Of a stretch of DNA of 64,000 nt, positions 34,747 to 46,690 are shown piece by piece (positions within the stretch are counted from its first letter, which is position 1; the number at the start of each line of letters is the position of its first letter). The position numbers were made by a program, and so were the translations under genes. The stretch comes from Paragorgia papillata (taxonomy: Eukaryota > Cnidaria > Anthozoa > Scleralcyonacea > Coralliidae). A model generated the notes under the pieces. The model saw nothing but the letters and a program-made list of their open reading frames with translations. It had not been told where the DNA came from and ran no database searches. The stretch lies in NCBI GenBank assembly GCA_035771165.1, contig JAWNZC010000105.1:594001-658000 (forward strand), read 5' to 3'.

Positions 34747-37587
34747 TAGGCTTGGGCGGTTTACCGGTTTACCGTTTTTTTTCGGTTTTATTATCCAAAA
34801 CCGGTTTTTCGGTTTGGCTTTTAGAAAAACCGGAAAACCGTCATTAAATAATTATTTACTATCATCGCCGTAATTTGACCCTTTGACCTTGATTTACGAT
34901 ACTTGACACTCAAACGAACAGAATATTTAGCGGTAAAATTGCGCACTTAACCAATCACGCGGTGCGCATTTTACGGTGTCAATTTCATGCCACACATTGA
35001 CGCTGCACGCAAATAGTCATGGCTGCTATAAACGCCAACGTCGGTTTGCGATCTAAAAAGGTTTCTGGGGCCTCTACCTCTCTTGTCTGGCAATATTTCG
35101 GATTCAAGGAAGACGAAAACGACAACGATCTGCCGACATGCAAGCTTTGCCTAAGGAAAGTCCGTGCTGCTGGGGGAAATACGTCCAATTTACGTCGACA
35201 TATCAAAGATCACCATCCCGTCGAGTCAAGCAAAATTGCCAAGACAAAACCCGACAAACGTCGAGCTGACACTGCTAACGCAGGACAGTCAAGTGAGTCA
35301 ACATCCCAAAGGCAACAACTGTCCATTACTGATGCGTTTTCCAAGCTTCCAAAGTATGAAAGGGGAGGTAAGCAGTGGCAGAAACTGACCAACTCAGTCA
35401 CGAAATGCTTGGCTAAAGATATAATGCCAATGTACACTGTGGAAAAGTCTGGATTCCAACAGTTATTGAAGGATTTCGATCCCAAATACCAGCTTCCCAG
35501 CAGAAAGTATTTCAGCCAGCAGGCAATCCCGAAACTGTACAACGAAACCAGGGAGAGCATTTTACAGCAACTACAGTCAACTGAATTCTTTTCGGCCACA
35601 TCGGACATGTGGTCAAGCAACACGATGGAACCGTACATGTCATACACTGTCCATTTCATCGATCCAGACTGGAAGCTCCAAAGCAGATGCTTACAAACAT
35701 TGTACACGCCCGCCGACCATACTGCTGAAACCCTCGCTGATGGGATGAAGGAGATTTTAGAGTACTGGCATCTCTCATCCACAAGACAAGTGTGCATCAC
35801 CACCGACAGCGGAGCGAATGTTGTGAAGGCAGTTCGTGACCTAGATTGGCCATGGATGTCGTGTTTTGGCCACAATCTTCATCTCGCTATTACAAATGCC
35901 ATGAAGGATGAAAATCGCATCTCGCGGGCGATTGGTGTATGCAAGCGTATCGTGACGGCATTCAGCCAAAGCTGGAAGAGACGCAGAGAACTCAGCAAGA
36001 CACAGCTAGAGTTGGAACTTCCAGTCAAGTCTCTTGTTTCGGTAAATAATTCTTGTAAAATTTTACACGTTTACTACGATAATTATAATTTATAATACAA
36101 TAATACATTTCTAAAATTGTCGGCTGGAAATGCCGGGATTCTGACAAAGTAGACATCTATATACCACTTCCCATCAGTTCAGCCAATTTATCTTGTAATC
36201 TTGACTTATAGGCATCCCTAACGCGATGGGGTTCTACCCACAAAATGATCGATCGCATTTTGGAGCAAGAGAGAGCCATTCGGCGAGTGTTATCCGAAGA
36301 CCGCAAAGTTGCCCATCTTGTCTTGACCTGGCAGGATATAGATGTCTTAACATCAGTACACAAAGCCCTGGATCCATTCGCAGATTTTACAGATGCTTTA
36401 TCGGGTGACTCGTGCGTCACTGTTAGCTCTATCAAACCTACCCTGTCGTTCATCAAGGAAGCTACAATGGCCACCGATGATGACACAAGCCTGACAGCAG
36501 ACCTGAAAGCGAGGATCAAAGCCGACTTTCAGAAACGCTATACCGGCGACGTAGCTCAGACCCTCCAGAATACGGCCACGTGGTTGGACCCTCGCTACAA
36601 AACTGCATACTTGACCGAGGAGGAATGCAGAAATGCCGCGGACAAAATAAAGGATGAGATGATGGCGTTCGAAGTAGAATGGGCACTGGCAGGTGATACT
36701 GCTGATGAAGCTCATCGAAACGAAGATCCTAACGCATCAGACAACGATGAGAACGTCAACGACCAACCAGCAGCAAAGAAAACGAAAACATCACTTGCAA
36801 AACTTCTGGGGCAAGTTAAAAAAACGTCAACGTCAGCTAACGCAACTACTCCTGCTGCTCGGATCGATCTTGAGATGTCCCGGTACGTCTCTGCACCCGA
36901 AATTGAGCTGGATGCAGACCCTCTGCAATGGTGGAGTATGCATGCTGGTGTATATCCATCGTTGGCCAAACTTGCACGCAAATACTTGTGTGTTTGTGGT
37001 ACAAGCTCTGCATCCGAACGACTTTTCAGTGCCCCTGGTAACATTGTTACGGCCAAGCGGTCCCTACTGAAGCCACACAAGGTTGACATGTTGGTTTTCT
37101 TAGCCAAAAACCTATGAATTTTTTACTGGTGAAACATTTCTGAGGTTTCTTACTTTCTGGACAATTATAATGTGTAAACTGTAATGTGTGGTTTTGTATA
37201 TTATATATAGTTTTATTAGTTTATATTAAAGATTTAATGTTTCGTTTCGTTTTCGTTCGTATTTTCCCAACATTTTGCAGCGATTTATGCGGTTGTTATG
37301 CACTGCAGACAGTCAAATTATAACGTAAAGTGATATTAAAGTCCTTGACTTCATTCAGTTCAAAACTGAAATCGTGCTGAGGTAAAAGTTCACACAATTT
37401 GCGATTTAGCGTGTACGATTCGTATTCTGAGGTCAAAAAAATTGCTGACGCAGCCACAAAGGGCTTGACAAAGCCCACAATTCCTCTTCATTTAGTTTAA
37501 GCAAATTTTAAAGAAAAAAACCGGTTTTACCAGTTTTGAATCGGACGGTTTTTCGGTTTTTATTTTAAGCAAAACCACCCAAGCCTA
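34747..37587 (+). mobile_element. Complete hAT DNA transposon
   Basis: The left end TAGGCTTGGGCGGTTT and the right end AAACCACCCAAGCCTA are inverted repeats with one mismatch, flanked by perfect TGTGAGAA duplications. Further in, both ends carry repeated CCGGTTTT/CGGTTTTTCGGTTTT motifs, possible subterminal transposase sites. The 2,841-bp body holds one spliced transposase gene without a stop. All features of an autonomous element are present. Confidence 0.93.
35019..37117 (+). CDS. hAT transposase (BED finger, intact, 642 aa)
   Basis: Exons 35019-36041 and 36212-37117 join in phase 0 (LPVKSLVS|ASLTRWGSTHKM) across a 170-bp GT-AG intron. The order is: a BED zinc finger (VWQYFG, CKLCLRK, NLRRHIKDHH; residues ~20-70); the RNase H-fold core with FFSATSDMWSS and ITTDSGANVVKAV carrying the first two acidic residues; CFGHNLHLAI (C-x2-H motif); an inserted helical domain; and the hATC dimerisation block (LQWWSMH, YPSLAKLARKYLCV, GTSSASERLFSAPGNIV) carrying the final Glu. 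Length is normal for the superfamily. Start chosen at the first ATG ahead of the BED domain. No stop or frameshift; likely competent, subject to expression. Confidence 0.92.
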
Positions 37588-37595
37588 TGTGAGAA
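37588..37595 (+). repeat. hAT target-site duplication, right
   Basis: TGTGAGAA, matching 34739-34746. Confidence 0.9.
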
Positions 37596-38219
37596 CACAA
37601 GGAACATTCATGAAGATGACAGACTTTCAGGAAACAGTTTGTTGACATTAACTTTATTTTTTTGCATTATTATTTATGTGCTTTATTACTAAACGAGTTT
37701 TATATTTGTTATGCTGAGTAGGAAGCTTGTATACACATGTATGTTCTATGTACCATTTGTCTTTTTACTGACTGTTGCTTGATCCATTAGGATTTATTAT
37801 ATTCAATGTTGTAAGTGCTTTGATTTGAACCTTTGAGTATGTAATTTTGTCACAAATATGTTATCCATATCTTGATGTTCATTTTGATATAAATTTTGAT
37901 GCATAGATCGAGTAAAAAGATATTCATCATAAAAATAACTTTGAAGCAGTCATGTTCCTCATATACATACAGTAATACTTTAATGACATATCGTATCGGC
38001 CATTATAACATCGACAGCCAAGTGTGTGTTATATGCTGATGGTACCAAAATCTATAGAGAAATTACAGTGTCTGACATTCACCTTTAGTACCAGTGCTGC
38101 AGAGTCAAAGAGCCTTCTCAACATGCTCTATAGCAAAAACATGGAATCAGGATTCATGTTGTATGAAGACATTGCATAGATGTAGGGTGCGGGTATATTT
38201 TACTAGTCACCTATTGCAT
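37596..38219. other. AT-rich spacer
   Basis: No supported gene. The last 200 bp may be diverged upstream sequence of the following LINE remnant. Confidence 0.35.
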
Positions 38220-38700
38220 ATTTGCTAGTACATCTGTTCCTGGCCTATACATGTGAAGTTTGGGCACCTCAGACAATAACTAAAATCAGAAAGGTTGAAA
38301 GACTACAATGCAGGAGAACTAAATATATTTTAAACTGGCAGGATGATTTATTATACAATCTGAATGATCAACTGAAAACAGTTAATCTACTACTATACCA
38401 TTATCATACTGGCGTGACTTGAAGGATCTTATCTATTTTAAATGTTATACAGGTCACTATATAATATTCCTATTAATAGTTTTGTGCAATTCAATAATTC
38501 AGTCAGAATCACTAGAAACAGTTCAGAACTAGATGTACTAGTTTCTAAGTGCCGCACTAAACTTTTTAAAGCTAGTTAATACTTTAACTGTATATTTAAA
38601 GTTTGGAGTAGTCTAATCCACCTCAGTTAATCAGTTTAAAACTCAACTTTCTAATCACTACATTAATGCTGTAATTATTAGTTAATGCTTACGACGTCAA
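38220..38700 (+). pseudogene. Non-LTR retrotransposon 3' remnant
   Basis: Coding-like sequence YTCEVWAPQTITKIRKVERL, CRRTKYILNW, LLLYHY and, in another frame, VSKCRTKLFKAS...YFNCIFKVWSSL. This is the usual end of LINE reverse transcriptase proteins (Y..VWSP...I..LE..QRR, ..R.......YF.RI..LWN). Several stops; only the C-terminus remains. Confidence 0.65.
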
Positions 38701-38780
38701 TAATTTTTTTGGGAAATCAATGTTTAAAATGTTCTTCATCCTGACCTGTAACGTACTCTCTTCTAAACCCTACATGACTA

Positions 38781-39078
38781 TCCTGAATTGTGAAATGGTC
38801 TAGAATTCAGGATAATCCCGAAAATTAAAGAAAATTCAACCGAACCCTGACCCCCACCTCTAAACCTAACCCTAAACCTAACGACAACCCCCGGTAACCC
38901 TAAATCTAACCACAACCCCCCCAGGGAGAAAGTTCCACCCCTTAGACCCTGACTACAACACCCCTACTGGTTTTTCGTTATATGCTTTTTAGTTTAACAA
39001 CTCGCATGTGGGACAGAGATGTCCCCTAGGCTTCAGGATAATCCTGAATTCTAGACACTTTAAATTGACAATTCAGGA
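38781..39078. mobile_element. TA-flanked MITE with telomere-like interior
   Basis: TCCTGAATTGTG at the left and CAATTCAGGA at the right are inverted, continuing through CTAGAATTCAGGAT / ATCCTGAATTCTAG, with TA on both outer sides (38779-38780, 39079-39080). The 298-bp body is non-coding and includes irregular CCTAACCCTAAACCTAAC runs. Confidence 0.8.
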
Positions 39079-39999
39079 TAATCCTGTTCACAAATGTGAA
39101 GTATGCACCACATTCAACCTTCAATCTGATCTTCCTCGGCCCACTCCCACCTCTTTGCTCGCGTGTCATAGAGACCTCCGCACTTTCCAGTAGCCCGAGT
39201 AAACGCCTGACCCAGGCGTCTTGTTTGTAATTAACTTATACCCAACACAATAAATTTCAGTACTGTTGTTTATTTAAAAAAATAAATTCTATCACAGTTG
39301 TTTTTAGTCGTTAAACTTGAAAGACGCTATATAATCTTGTTCTGATTTTTGAAGTCACCTAAATGGCTTTTCTGTTCGAAAACAACCGGCCGCTGATGTT
39401 TTACTTTCTTTGATGAGTAAATTTCAGTACCTATGAAATAAACAAATAACATCATGGTAAATGCTTCGTACGATTTTTATTCACTCGTTTTTGCGTATCA
39501 TAAAACTCACTCGCTCGTTCATTTTATGATACTTCACAACTCGTGAATAAAAATCGTTCGCAAGCATTTACCGTGAAGTAAACTCTATATCATTGATAAA
39601 AATTGGAAGTTGACATGTGGTTGTGAGAATTAATTATGAAGTTAAGTGTGTACATTATATTTACAGTGAGGTAGACTTAATATATTGTGGTAAAGGTGGT
39701 TATCCACCCTAGGATATGTCAGAAAAATTGAGTGATATGGTTGGAAGATTACATAGGTGTACTTAAGCTAAATTGTCATTGTTAGAGTTAATATTATATA
39801 ATTCTAAGTTGATTGAAAACAGTAGATTGTGGTTCCGCCAGGGTGTTTGTAAAAAAAGGAATGTTTAAACTAAACATAATGAGTGTTTGTATTATACAAA
39901 GTGAATAAATTGATCCATGTTAATTTTCTTCAGTCATATTGATGGGACGTTGTAGCTTGGATGAAGATGGCGTGTTCCACCTTAGGTAGTACCAGTTCT
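39079..39999. other. Intergenic DNA with a 117-bp hairpin
   Basis: No gene. Arms at about 39456-39487 (GGTAAATGCTTCGTACGATT) and 39542-39572 (its near-complement) form a hairpin; inside, TATCATAAAA and TTTTATGATA pair as well, so the whole unit is a palindrome, probably a small MITE. Confidence 0.6.
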
Positions 40000-41909
40000 T
40001 TTTCTTGTGGAGATAGATTAATGGCAGAGTATTTGAACAATTGGCCAAGGTTAGTGTAATGTTGTAGGAGTTATTGTGTGTTGTTGTCAGGTGTAGAGTA
40101 AGTTCTTAGTTTGGCGCGTACAAGGGAGTCTTTGAGGTTTTGATTTTTTTTATATGCTACCATTGGAGCTTCTGGCCAGAGTATGCTCAATGTGCAGTCA
40201 TTCTCAATTAAGTGCCAGTGTTTACGTAATATCTGTCCTATATGTATAGTGTTAGTGTTGTAAGGGATGGTAAAGATAGGGGCTGTTAATGGATTTCTCT
40301 AGTTTGTATTTGTATAATATGTCATGTTGTGAGTGTTGTGTGGCTCGTTGAAATGCTTTGTTGATGGTGTCGAGTTTGTATCTCCTGTTAATTAATATAA
40401 CAGAAAGATTGTTGAGTCATTGTTGCAGTAGTTCGTCTTCTGTAATGATACGGCTATATCCGAGTGCTTGGCTGTAGATAATGCCTTCTTTGCATGTTGG
40501 TGGGTGAAAGGAGTCATTGTGAAGTAGTAAGGAGGTCCTGTCTGTTATCTGACCTGTACATCAGTACAGGTCAGATAGAAGTTGATTGTTTTGGTTGATG
40601 TAAATAGTAGTGTCGAGGAAGTTGACTGATTTCTTGGAATAGTTATAGTCAAGTTTGATGGTTGGATGAAATGTGTTGAGATAGTCAAAGAATTGTAGAA
40701 GTGCTTCAATTCCATGTGTCCACAAAGCAAATATGTCATCAATGAATCTTATCCATTCAATTGGAGTAAGACCATTAGGTGCATTAAGGAGCATTCGATT
40801 TTCAAGGACTGATATGAAAATGTTAGCATAGGTAGGGGCCATTGGGGAACCCATGGCTGTGTCATGTATTTGTAAGTAGTAGTCGTTAAAGGAGAAGAAG
40901 TTATTCAGTATAAGTGAAAGTGTGTTGGTGATGTGGTCTATCTTGATGTCAGAAGTATAGTTGTATTCTTTAAGCATATCAATGCAGGCTTGAATGCCTT
41001 CATCATTTGGTATGTTAGTGTACAAACTTTTCACATCTATGGTAATGAATATAATATAAGTCCAGTTGGTAAGTTGTTGTTAAGGGAGAAAATACGTTTG
41101 AGGAAGTCAGTGGTGTCTTTGATGTAGGAGGGTATGTGGTTCAAAAGTGGTTTCAGGAGGTGATCAGCATACTATGAAAGTCTTACTGTAGGGCCCCCAC
41201 AACCTGAAATAATGGGTCTACCTGGGATGTTGGGTTTGTGTATTTTGGGGAGAAGGTAAAGTGTTGGTATGTTAGTGTTGTTTTGTGGGAGGAGGTATTT
41301 GCGTGTTGTGTCATCAATGAGTTGGTCGTTGTGCATAAGTGTTACCAAGGTTCTGCTTTGTTGTTGTATTTGTTGTGTGAGGTCATTTGGGATTTTCTGG
41401 TAGTGGTTCGTGTTGTTCAGTTGTTTGTAGGCTTCAGTAAGATAGTCCATTTTTGGCCAGATGACAATGGCTCCACCTTTGTCAGCTGGTTTGACAATGA
41501 GATTGTCGTTAATAAGTTCAGCGGTTAGTGGGTTCACTTGTTGATACGTTGTGTTTGGGGGGGTTCCGTGATATGTGGTTGGTTTTTAAGTCATAAAAAA
41601 CTTGTGAGATGTATTCAAGAAGGTTGGGGTTGTCGGGAGTGGGTAGGGTGAAATTGGTTGGGGTTTTGAAAGGGTGTCGGATTGTGTTATTGTTTCCAAA
41701 GAGATATTTGGTGTATATGTTGCGTCTGTACTTGACAAAGGAGTTGTAAATGGTGTTGTAGTGTGTAGGTTTATGGGTGGGAATGAATTGAAGTCCTTTG
41801 GAAAGAAGGTTGGTAGTGGATTTAGGAAGTGGTTCGTTGGAGGGGTTTACTACACTGTTGTTGATGAGTTGGTTGTGTACTTGTTTGTGTAATTTGAGTT
41901 TGTTGTGTC

Positions 41910-41946
<37 letters not shown>

Positions 41947-41961
41947 GCGTTTGCCTTTCAT
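40000..41961 (-). pseudogene. Penelope-like reverse transcriptase
   Basis: The minus strand reads a poly-Asn N-terminus, LLSKGLQFIPTHKPTHYNTI, then INDNLIVKPADKGGAIVIW, LLPKIHKPNIPGRPIISG, MKSLYTNIPNDEGI, HDTAMGSPMAPTYANIF, WIRFIDDIFALWTHG (catalytic Asp pair) and FHPTIKLDYNYS...VNFLDTTIYI. After a frame change come GQILRKHWHLIENDCTLS and AYKKNQNLKDSLVRA. These are the diagnostic blocks of Penelope-like reverse transcriptases. Frame changes and stops break it, and no GIY-YIG domain follows, so the 3' end is missing or the element belongs to a type lacking it. The catalytic core is well preserved. Confidence 0.85.
41909..41949. repeat. (GTT)n microsatellite
   Basis: About 12-13 GTT triplets; on the minus strand they encode the poly-Asn run in the Penelope-like N-terminal frame. 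Confidence 0.9.
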
Positions 41962-41999
41962 GTATTTAATAAGTGTGATTTTTTATGGTAGAATGTGGT

Positions 42000-43388
42000 A
42001 TGTTGAGTGGCTATCGGGGTGGGTTGCGTATGTGTCTGTGGATGAAATCCTGGGTGTTATGTTGCTATGAGTGGTATTTCTGTGGCGTTGGAGTTGTCTT
42101 CTTCTGGTGGTAGTGCAGTGGTCTGGATAGATAGTAAAGGTGTGAGTTTGTTGGGTGTGGGAGGGTGGTGTATTTTGTTAGTGTGTAGTGCCAGTGGAGA
42201 TTGGAGTGTAGGTCCAGGATGGGTTGGTCAGTGGAGTGGGTGTGTGTTGTACAGTGTAAATTTCTCTTGGGGTGTCTTACTGTGAGTGGGGAGTTGGGTG
42301 TTGAGTTGGTCTTGTATGGGTTGTGTTGTGGTCGTTTAAGTCATTTAGTAGATTTGATCTTAGAGTCGATGACACATCTTGTGTGTTGGTCTCCTATTTC
42401 GTTGGTGCGGTTGATAATGTGAAAAGTAAGTTGTTGGTCATTGGTATCGTTAAGAATACGTTGTTCTAGATGTTGTATTTTAGTGTGAATGTCTTGTAGT
42501 AGGAAATATTGGTGGTCAAGTGTAATGTCGAGTAGTTCATTGGAGGCATTAGTAAGTGTCCTTTCCCATCATTCTCTAAGTTGTATTGGTAGGTCAGCTG
42601 GGCATTTTTGTTTGATTTTCAGATTGCTGGGAGTAGTCTTAGTTCTTTGGTGTTATATTAGGTTGTTAATAGTGGCTTGTTTGTCTCGTTTCTAAAGGGT
42701 TGTAGTAGATGTTTGGGTATGTCATTGATGTCTATGTTGGTCGTGTTGTTTTGGTCAGTAGTTGTGCTAGTAGAAGCACCGTCATTGACAGGGTCGGTGG
42801 TCATGTTGTTGCTAGTGTTTGCTGTTGTGGTGTTCGGTGAGTTGTGTGCTGTCGTGTTAGTGGAAGTGAGATTGTTCAAGTGGTGGTTAGGTACAGTCCG
42901 GTAAGGTGTGGAATGGTTAATTACGTTAGTTGGCTGTACGGTTGTGTTGTTGAAGTGTATGTGTGTGTCTGTTCTCATAAAAAACGTTGGTATTGCTAGG
43001 TATGATCGTGGGAGAAATCTGGTTGGGGGGTGTAGAGAAATTATTAAGAATTCTGTCATTGAGGTTTGTCAATGTCATAAAGGTTGTTGTTGATTGTATG
43101 GTTTGTTTTGTTAACAGTAGTTTGTGTAGGGTTGTTAGTCTGGTTGTCATCAGTAGTGTGTTCTCCATCATTTTGATAGTCAGTGTCAGTTTGTGTGTGG
43201 GTTAGGTCAATTGCCAGCAACTCTGCCTCATCTATGATAACATATTTCATGAGCTCTATTGGCTGGGAAAGTAGCAAGTCTTCCTCATTACTAATGTAGC
43301 CAGTGTCCGAAACGCCATTGGTGTTGGTCAAAGTAGACGAAGATGCTCCGGATTGCTTAGGTTCGTCGTTGTTAGATTTGTACAGCAC
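42000..43388 (-). other. Probable 5' part of the Penelope-like element
   Basis: Two minus-strand open frames (43388-43056, starting MLYKSNNDEPKQSGAS, and 43059-42658) encode Asn/Thr-rich low-complexity peptides with no motif. Together with the T/G-biased plus strand they look like the 5' ORF or leader of the adjacent element; no boundary repeat was identified. Confidence 0.35.
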
Positions 43389-43616
43389 AACTATGGATAT
43401 AATTAAGTGTATATAGGTCAGGGTATGTGGGGGATGAGCGATGGATAGGCTATATGGAAAAATAAAGGCTCAAAGTCAAACTGCAAGTAATTTGCTCTCT
43501 TTGACTATAAGCTTTACACGTGGCGTTTAGGAATGTCGTTGTTTGTCACAGTAAAACTACGCAATGTGGCGAGCCTGGATGAGCTCTCTCCTTTCGCTAC
43601 GGGGTTATCACAAATG

Positions 43617-44150
43617 TTATAAAGGTTTATGTGTAGTTAATGGGAAGCACATTGGAGTTTTGGTCCCCTATTGTTGTAAAACGAGGGAGAATTTGAATGA
43701 AGAGCGCAATTAGCCTCCAGCTATGTTGCGTATGAAAGGCGACACGGAACACGCTGTTGGACATGCAGTGTAAAATTACTTTTTAAGAACCATGAAAGAA
43801 CATCAGAAAAAGAATTAAGGTTTTGTAACGTGTAGTATAGTGCAATCAGGATGGTAGGACAGAGCCCTGGACCCGTTTCGGCCTTCCATGGTGGTCTCAT
43901 CTCTGCAGGGATTTCGGGTTGGGAGTCGATGTGATTTAAGTATATTGTTAGAACAAAATAATAAACACTATCAACACGGTAATATAATAAAGGAGAGATA
44001 AAGTGAGTGCTTACCAAACTTGTTGTTTGTGTTTTTGAGTCCAACGCGTCGCAGCATCTTGGAATTGGTATATAAAAGTAACTCGTTGTCGACGTATGTT
44101 CGGTTATAGTAATAATCCGTATAAGCCAAAATCGCGCTCAATTGTGAGTC
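43617..44150 (+). repeat. Interspersed repeat A, copy 2, with ~234-bp insertion
   Basis: Matches 25636-25943 on both sides of an insertion at about 43829-44062. The insert begins CGTGTAGTATAGTGCAATC and ends CGTCGCAGCATCTTGG. Because copy 1 is uninterrupted, it gives the empty site. Confidence 0.8.
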
Positions 44151-45378
44151 AACATCCACCAGTGTAAACGCTCAGGCTGAAAGTTTAACATCAACACGTT
44201 CCGAACTGGCGCAGAGGTTTCCTAGCTATCGTCCTCAACCTGGACCTTCAACTCCAAGTACTTCTGCCTCAAATGCTCGAAACCCAAGGAAACAGTCTTC
44301 AAGCAAGAGACGCGGAAAAACGACATCTGTTTTCTACCAAACAGTTTTCGGACCATGTTGAATACCTTTGTGTGCTTCACTTGTTCATGGGCTTGTCGAG
44401 TAAAAGTTTGCAAATGGATGTGATGTAAACACAGATGCTCTACTGAAGATCTCGGGGCAAGGTGCTGTGTATGTCAGGCTCTTGGACAAGCACAAAATTG
44501 CTGTGTCAGATACAGATACAGATTGCGTTTTACTTCCATTTTACTTCTTTAAAAAAATATTTTGGCCCACTAGTTGGTTTATATACTATGTACAGTAAAA
44601 CAATCAGGCCAACAGAGAGGACTATGGGTATGGGGCAAAATAGTTGGGTGGAGGTCCCGTTACCATAGGGTCTGGAGCATGCCCCCCCGAAAATTTTCCC
44701 GCCATGCTGCGAGGCTTCATGAGCCCGCGATTATCCACTTACAACCAGCAGAATGAAAAAAATGACATTCGTTGTGGACATGAGGGAGCGGTGAACTAGT
44801 CAAGAATCGCGTGTACGATGTGTCGGACCATCGTGGCGTCACCGGCGGTTTACCCCGGGAAGTTTAAAGCGACAAAAACAAATGGCTTCCCAAGTTATTT
44901 TGTTAGGTGTTTTGATCGGTGGAGCAAGTTTCAACATGAAGATGAAAAAAAACAAAAGGTATGGCCCAGTTTACACATAAGAAACCTTATTACGTAAAAT
45001 TATCCTAAAATCTAAAGTTTTAATAAGATTGAAAATTCAAAGTTTTAGATCAACCAGTTTACGCTCGCAATTTGAAAGCCGTACTTAAAAAGCCGTAATA
45101 GAAATACTTAAATCTACTGGTTCTTGCTGTTTGGTGAAAGTTGTGAGCAGAGCAATTGTTTGGAGTTGACAAATAAATTGCTGAAATATTTTAGTTTAGT
45201 GTGGATGCTTTTAGCACCTGGATAGTAATTTTCATGTTGCAGTCTGTTGCATGTGGAATTCTTCATTGTGGCCATTCCTAATAATATTTTCAGAGAAAAA
45301 ATAAAAATTTAAAAAAAATAAGATGAAATGTAGTAATATTTAAATTACCTAACATTTTAATAATTTGAGAAGAGGCGT
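44151..45378. other. Mostly non-coding; one short coding-like stretch
   Basis: 44155-44362 reads openly on the plus strand (PQPGPSTPSTSASNARNP, KQSSSKRRGKTTSVFYQTV), a Ser/Pro-rich peptide with basic end that could be an N-terminal exon of an unrecognised gene. The rest shows nothing I can assign. Confidence 0.35.
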
Positions 45379-45922
45379 TCATCTACTTGCACTTTTTGCA
45401 TCAAGAAATCGAGTGCTCGCTGACAGAAATCGAGTGCCAGCCTTTTCCATGCACGAACATTTTAGTTGAGAATGACGCACATCTACCACTTGCAAATGAA
45501 GAACATAATCGTGCTCTGCATGCATAAGGGTGTACGTGCAGTTTTTGGCAGAATGACCTGGGGAATCCATTTGACCATCACCTGTGACCATAACGGACTT
45601 GTTTTCTAGGTTTTTGAACATCTCATGCTGCATAGCATTCCAGAAAGACTGGATCTGTGGAGCTATATAATGCTTCTGATATTTTTGAAATGAGCTTTTA
45701 CTGCAAAAAGCCAATTCCAAACATTATTTCCAAAACATTATTTCCAGAGAATAACAGTGATGCTGCAACCAGGATGTTGTTCACATAGACATTCTTTAAA
45801 AGTTTGCTAGAATGCCAGTCCCCACAATGACAATTTGTGCATCGCCAAATAATCTTTAGAGCACATCCCACAAAACTCTCCTTAACATACTCAATCGTTA
45901 CGCGATTACCCGAGACATTTTG
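45379..45922 (-). pseudogene. DDE-transposase-like fragment, relative of the 16.6-21.1 kb gene
   Basis: The minus strand reads WRCTNCHCGDWHSSKLL, VYVNNILVAASLLFSGNNV, SSFQKYQKHYIAPQIQSFW and VTGDGQMDSPGHSAKNCTYT. Each block has a counterpart in the intact gene (WSCSNGHTAYWTSSK, VNTLLLAAGILITGNN, GDGRNDSPGHSAKYCTY). A frameshift near 45710 separates two frames. It is cut at about 45920 where Gypsy gag sequence begins on the other strand. Confidence 0.8.
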
Positions 45923-46690
45923 AACGATGTGCTGTCGTGAATGACTGGGACGAAGAAGAACGAGCTGCATTCTTAGCTGCTGGTCTAAAAGGGGAAGCAC
46001 AGAAAATTCTCAGTGGCCTGTCAAACGAAGACTGCCTCCAGTACAGTAAGATTGTAGAAAGGCTTGAGCTTCGATTTGGAGTGGAAAAGCAACTACAACT
46101 TCACCAAGCTCGGCTGCAGAGTAGGCGCCAACAACCAAAAGAAAGTTTACAGAGTCTGGCAACCGACATTCGCTCTATCGTCGATTTGGCCTACCAGGAT
46201 CTTCCGCCTCATGTTCGAGAAAGGTTTGCTGTGCAACACTTCGTGGACGCCATTTCCTGCCAAGAAGATCGGTTTAGGTTACATGTGCATAAACCCAAAA
46301 CCTTGGATGATGCTTTAGCCATGGCTCACGAGCTAGAAGCACTTCGTACAATCGACAACAGTAGAAACCTAGATGATGATTGAGGCACAAGAGCAACTTA
46401 AGCTAAGAGCAATGGAGGAAGCACCCAAAGGTGGAAAACCTGTACCGGATACAATGTTGAAAGAGCTGTGTGGAAAGTTAGAAAAGTTACAACATATTGT
46501 ACATCAGCAAGAAAATCAATGTTCACTTGAAACCCTAGTCAAGCAATTGCAGGTCTCCCAAGCAGCTGGAAATCCGTATTCGAACCGTAGAAACTATCGT
46601 CGCTGACCATCGGCTACTGAAACCACAGAATGCTGGAAATGTGGAAGAAAGGGGCATTACCGTAGAGATTGTCCTCAGGATCAGCAAGAA
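45923..46690 (+). pseudogene. gag: Gypsy gag (capsid and CCHC zinc knuckle)
   Basis: Opens in mid-protein with RHFERCAVVNDWDEEERAAF, then a helical capsid-like region (LEDRFRL-type: YSKIVERLELRFGVEK, LPPHVRERFAVQHFVDAI). A frame change at about 46375 leads to a coiled linker and, after a TGA at 46604-46606, the zinc knuckle ECWKCGRKGHYRRDC (C-x2-C-x4-H-x4-C). Gag proteins of this type bind and package the element RNA. 5' truncated; at least two breaks. Confidence 0.8.

Noticed and set aside
35210..35875. 221-codon minus-strand frame
   Set aside because: Antisense of the intact hAT transposase; no family pattern.
40933..42904. Plus-strand Val/Leu-rich open frames
   Set aside because: Antisense shadows of the Penelope-like element and its Thr/Asn-rich leader; the hydrophobic composition comes from the complementary codons.
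25636..44150. The two repeat A copies as LTRs of one 18-kb element
   Set aside because: The interval holds unrelated elements of several classes in different orientations, and no retroelement gene set matches.
44155..44362. N-terminal exon of a new gene
   Set aside because: A single Ser/Pro-rich stretch with no domain and no joined exon; kept only as a note.
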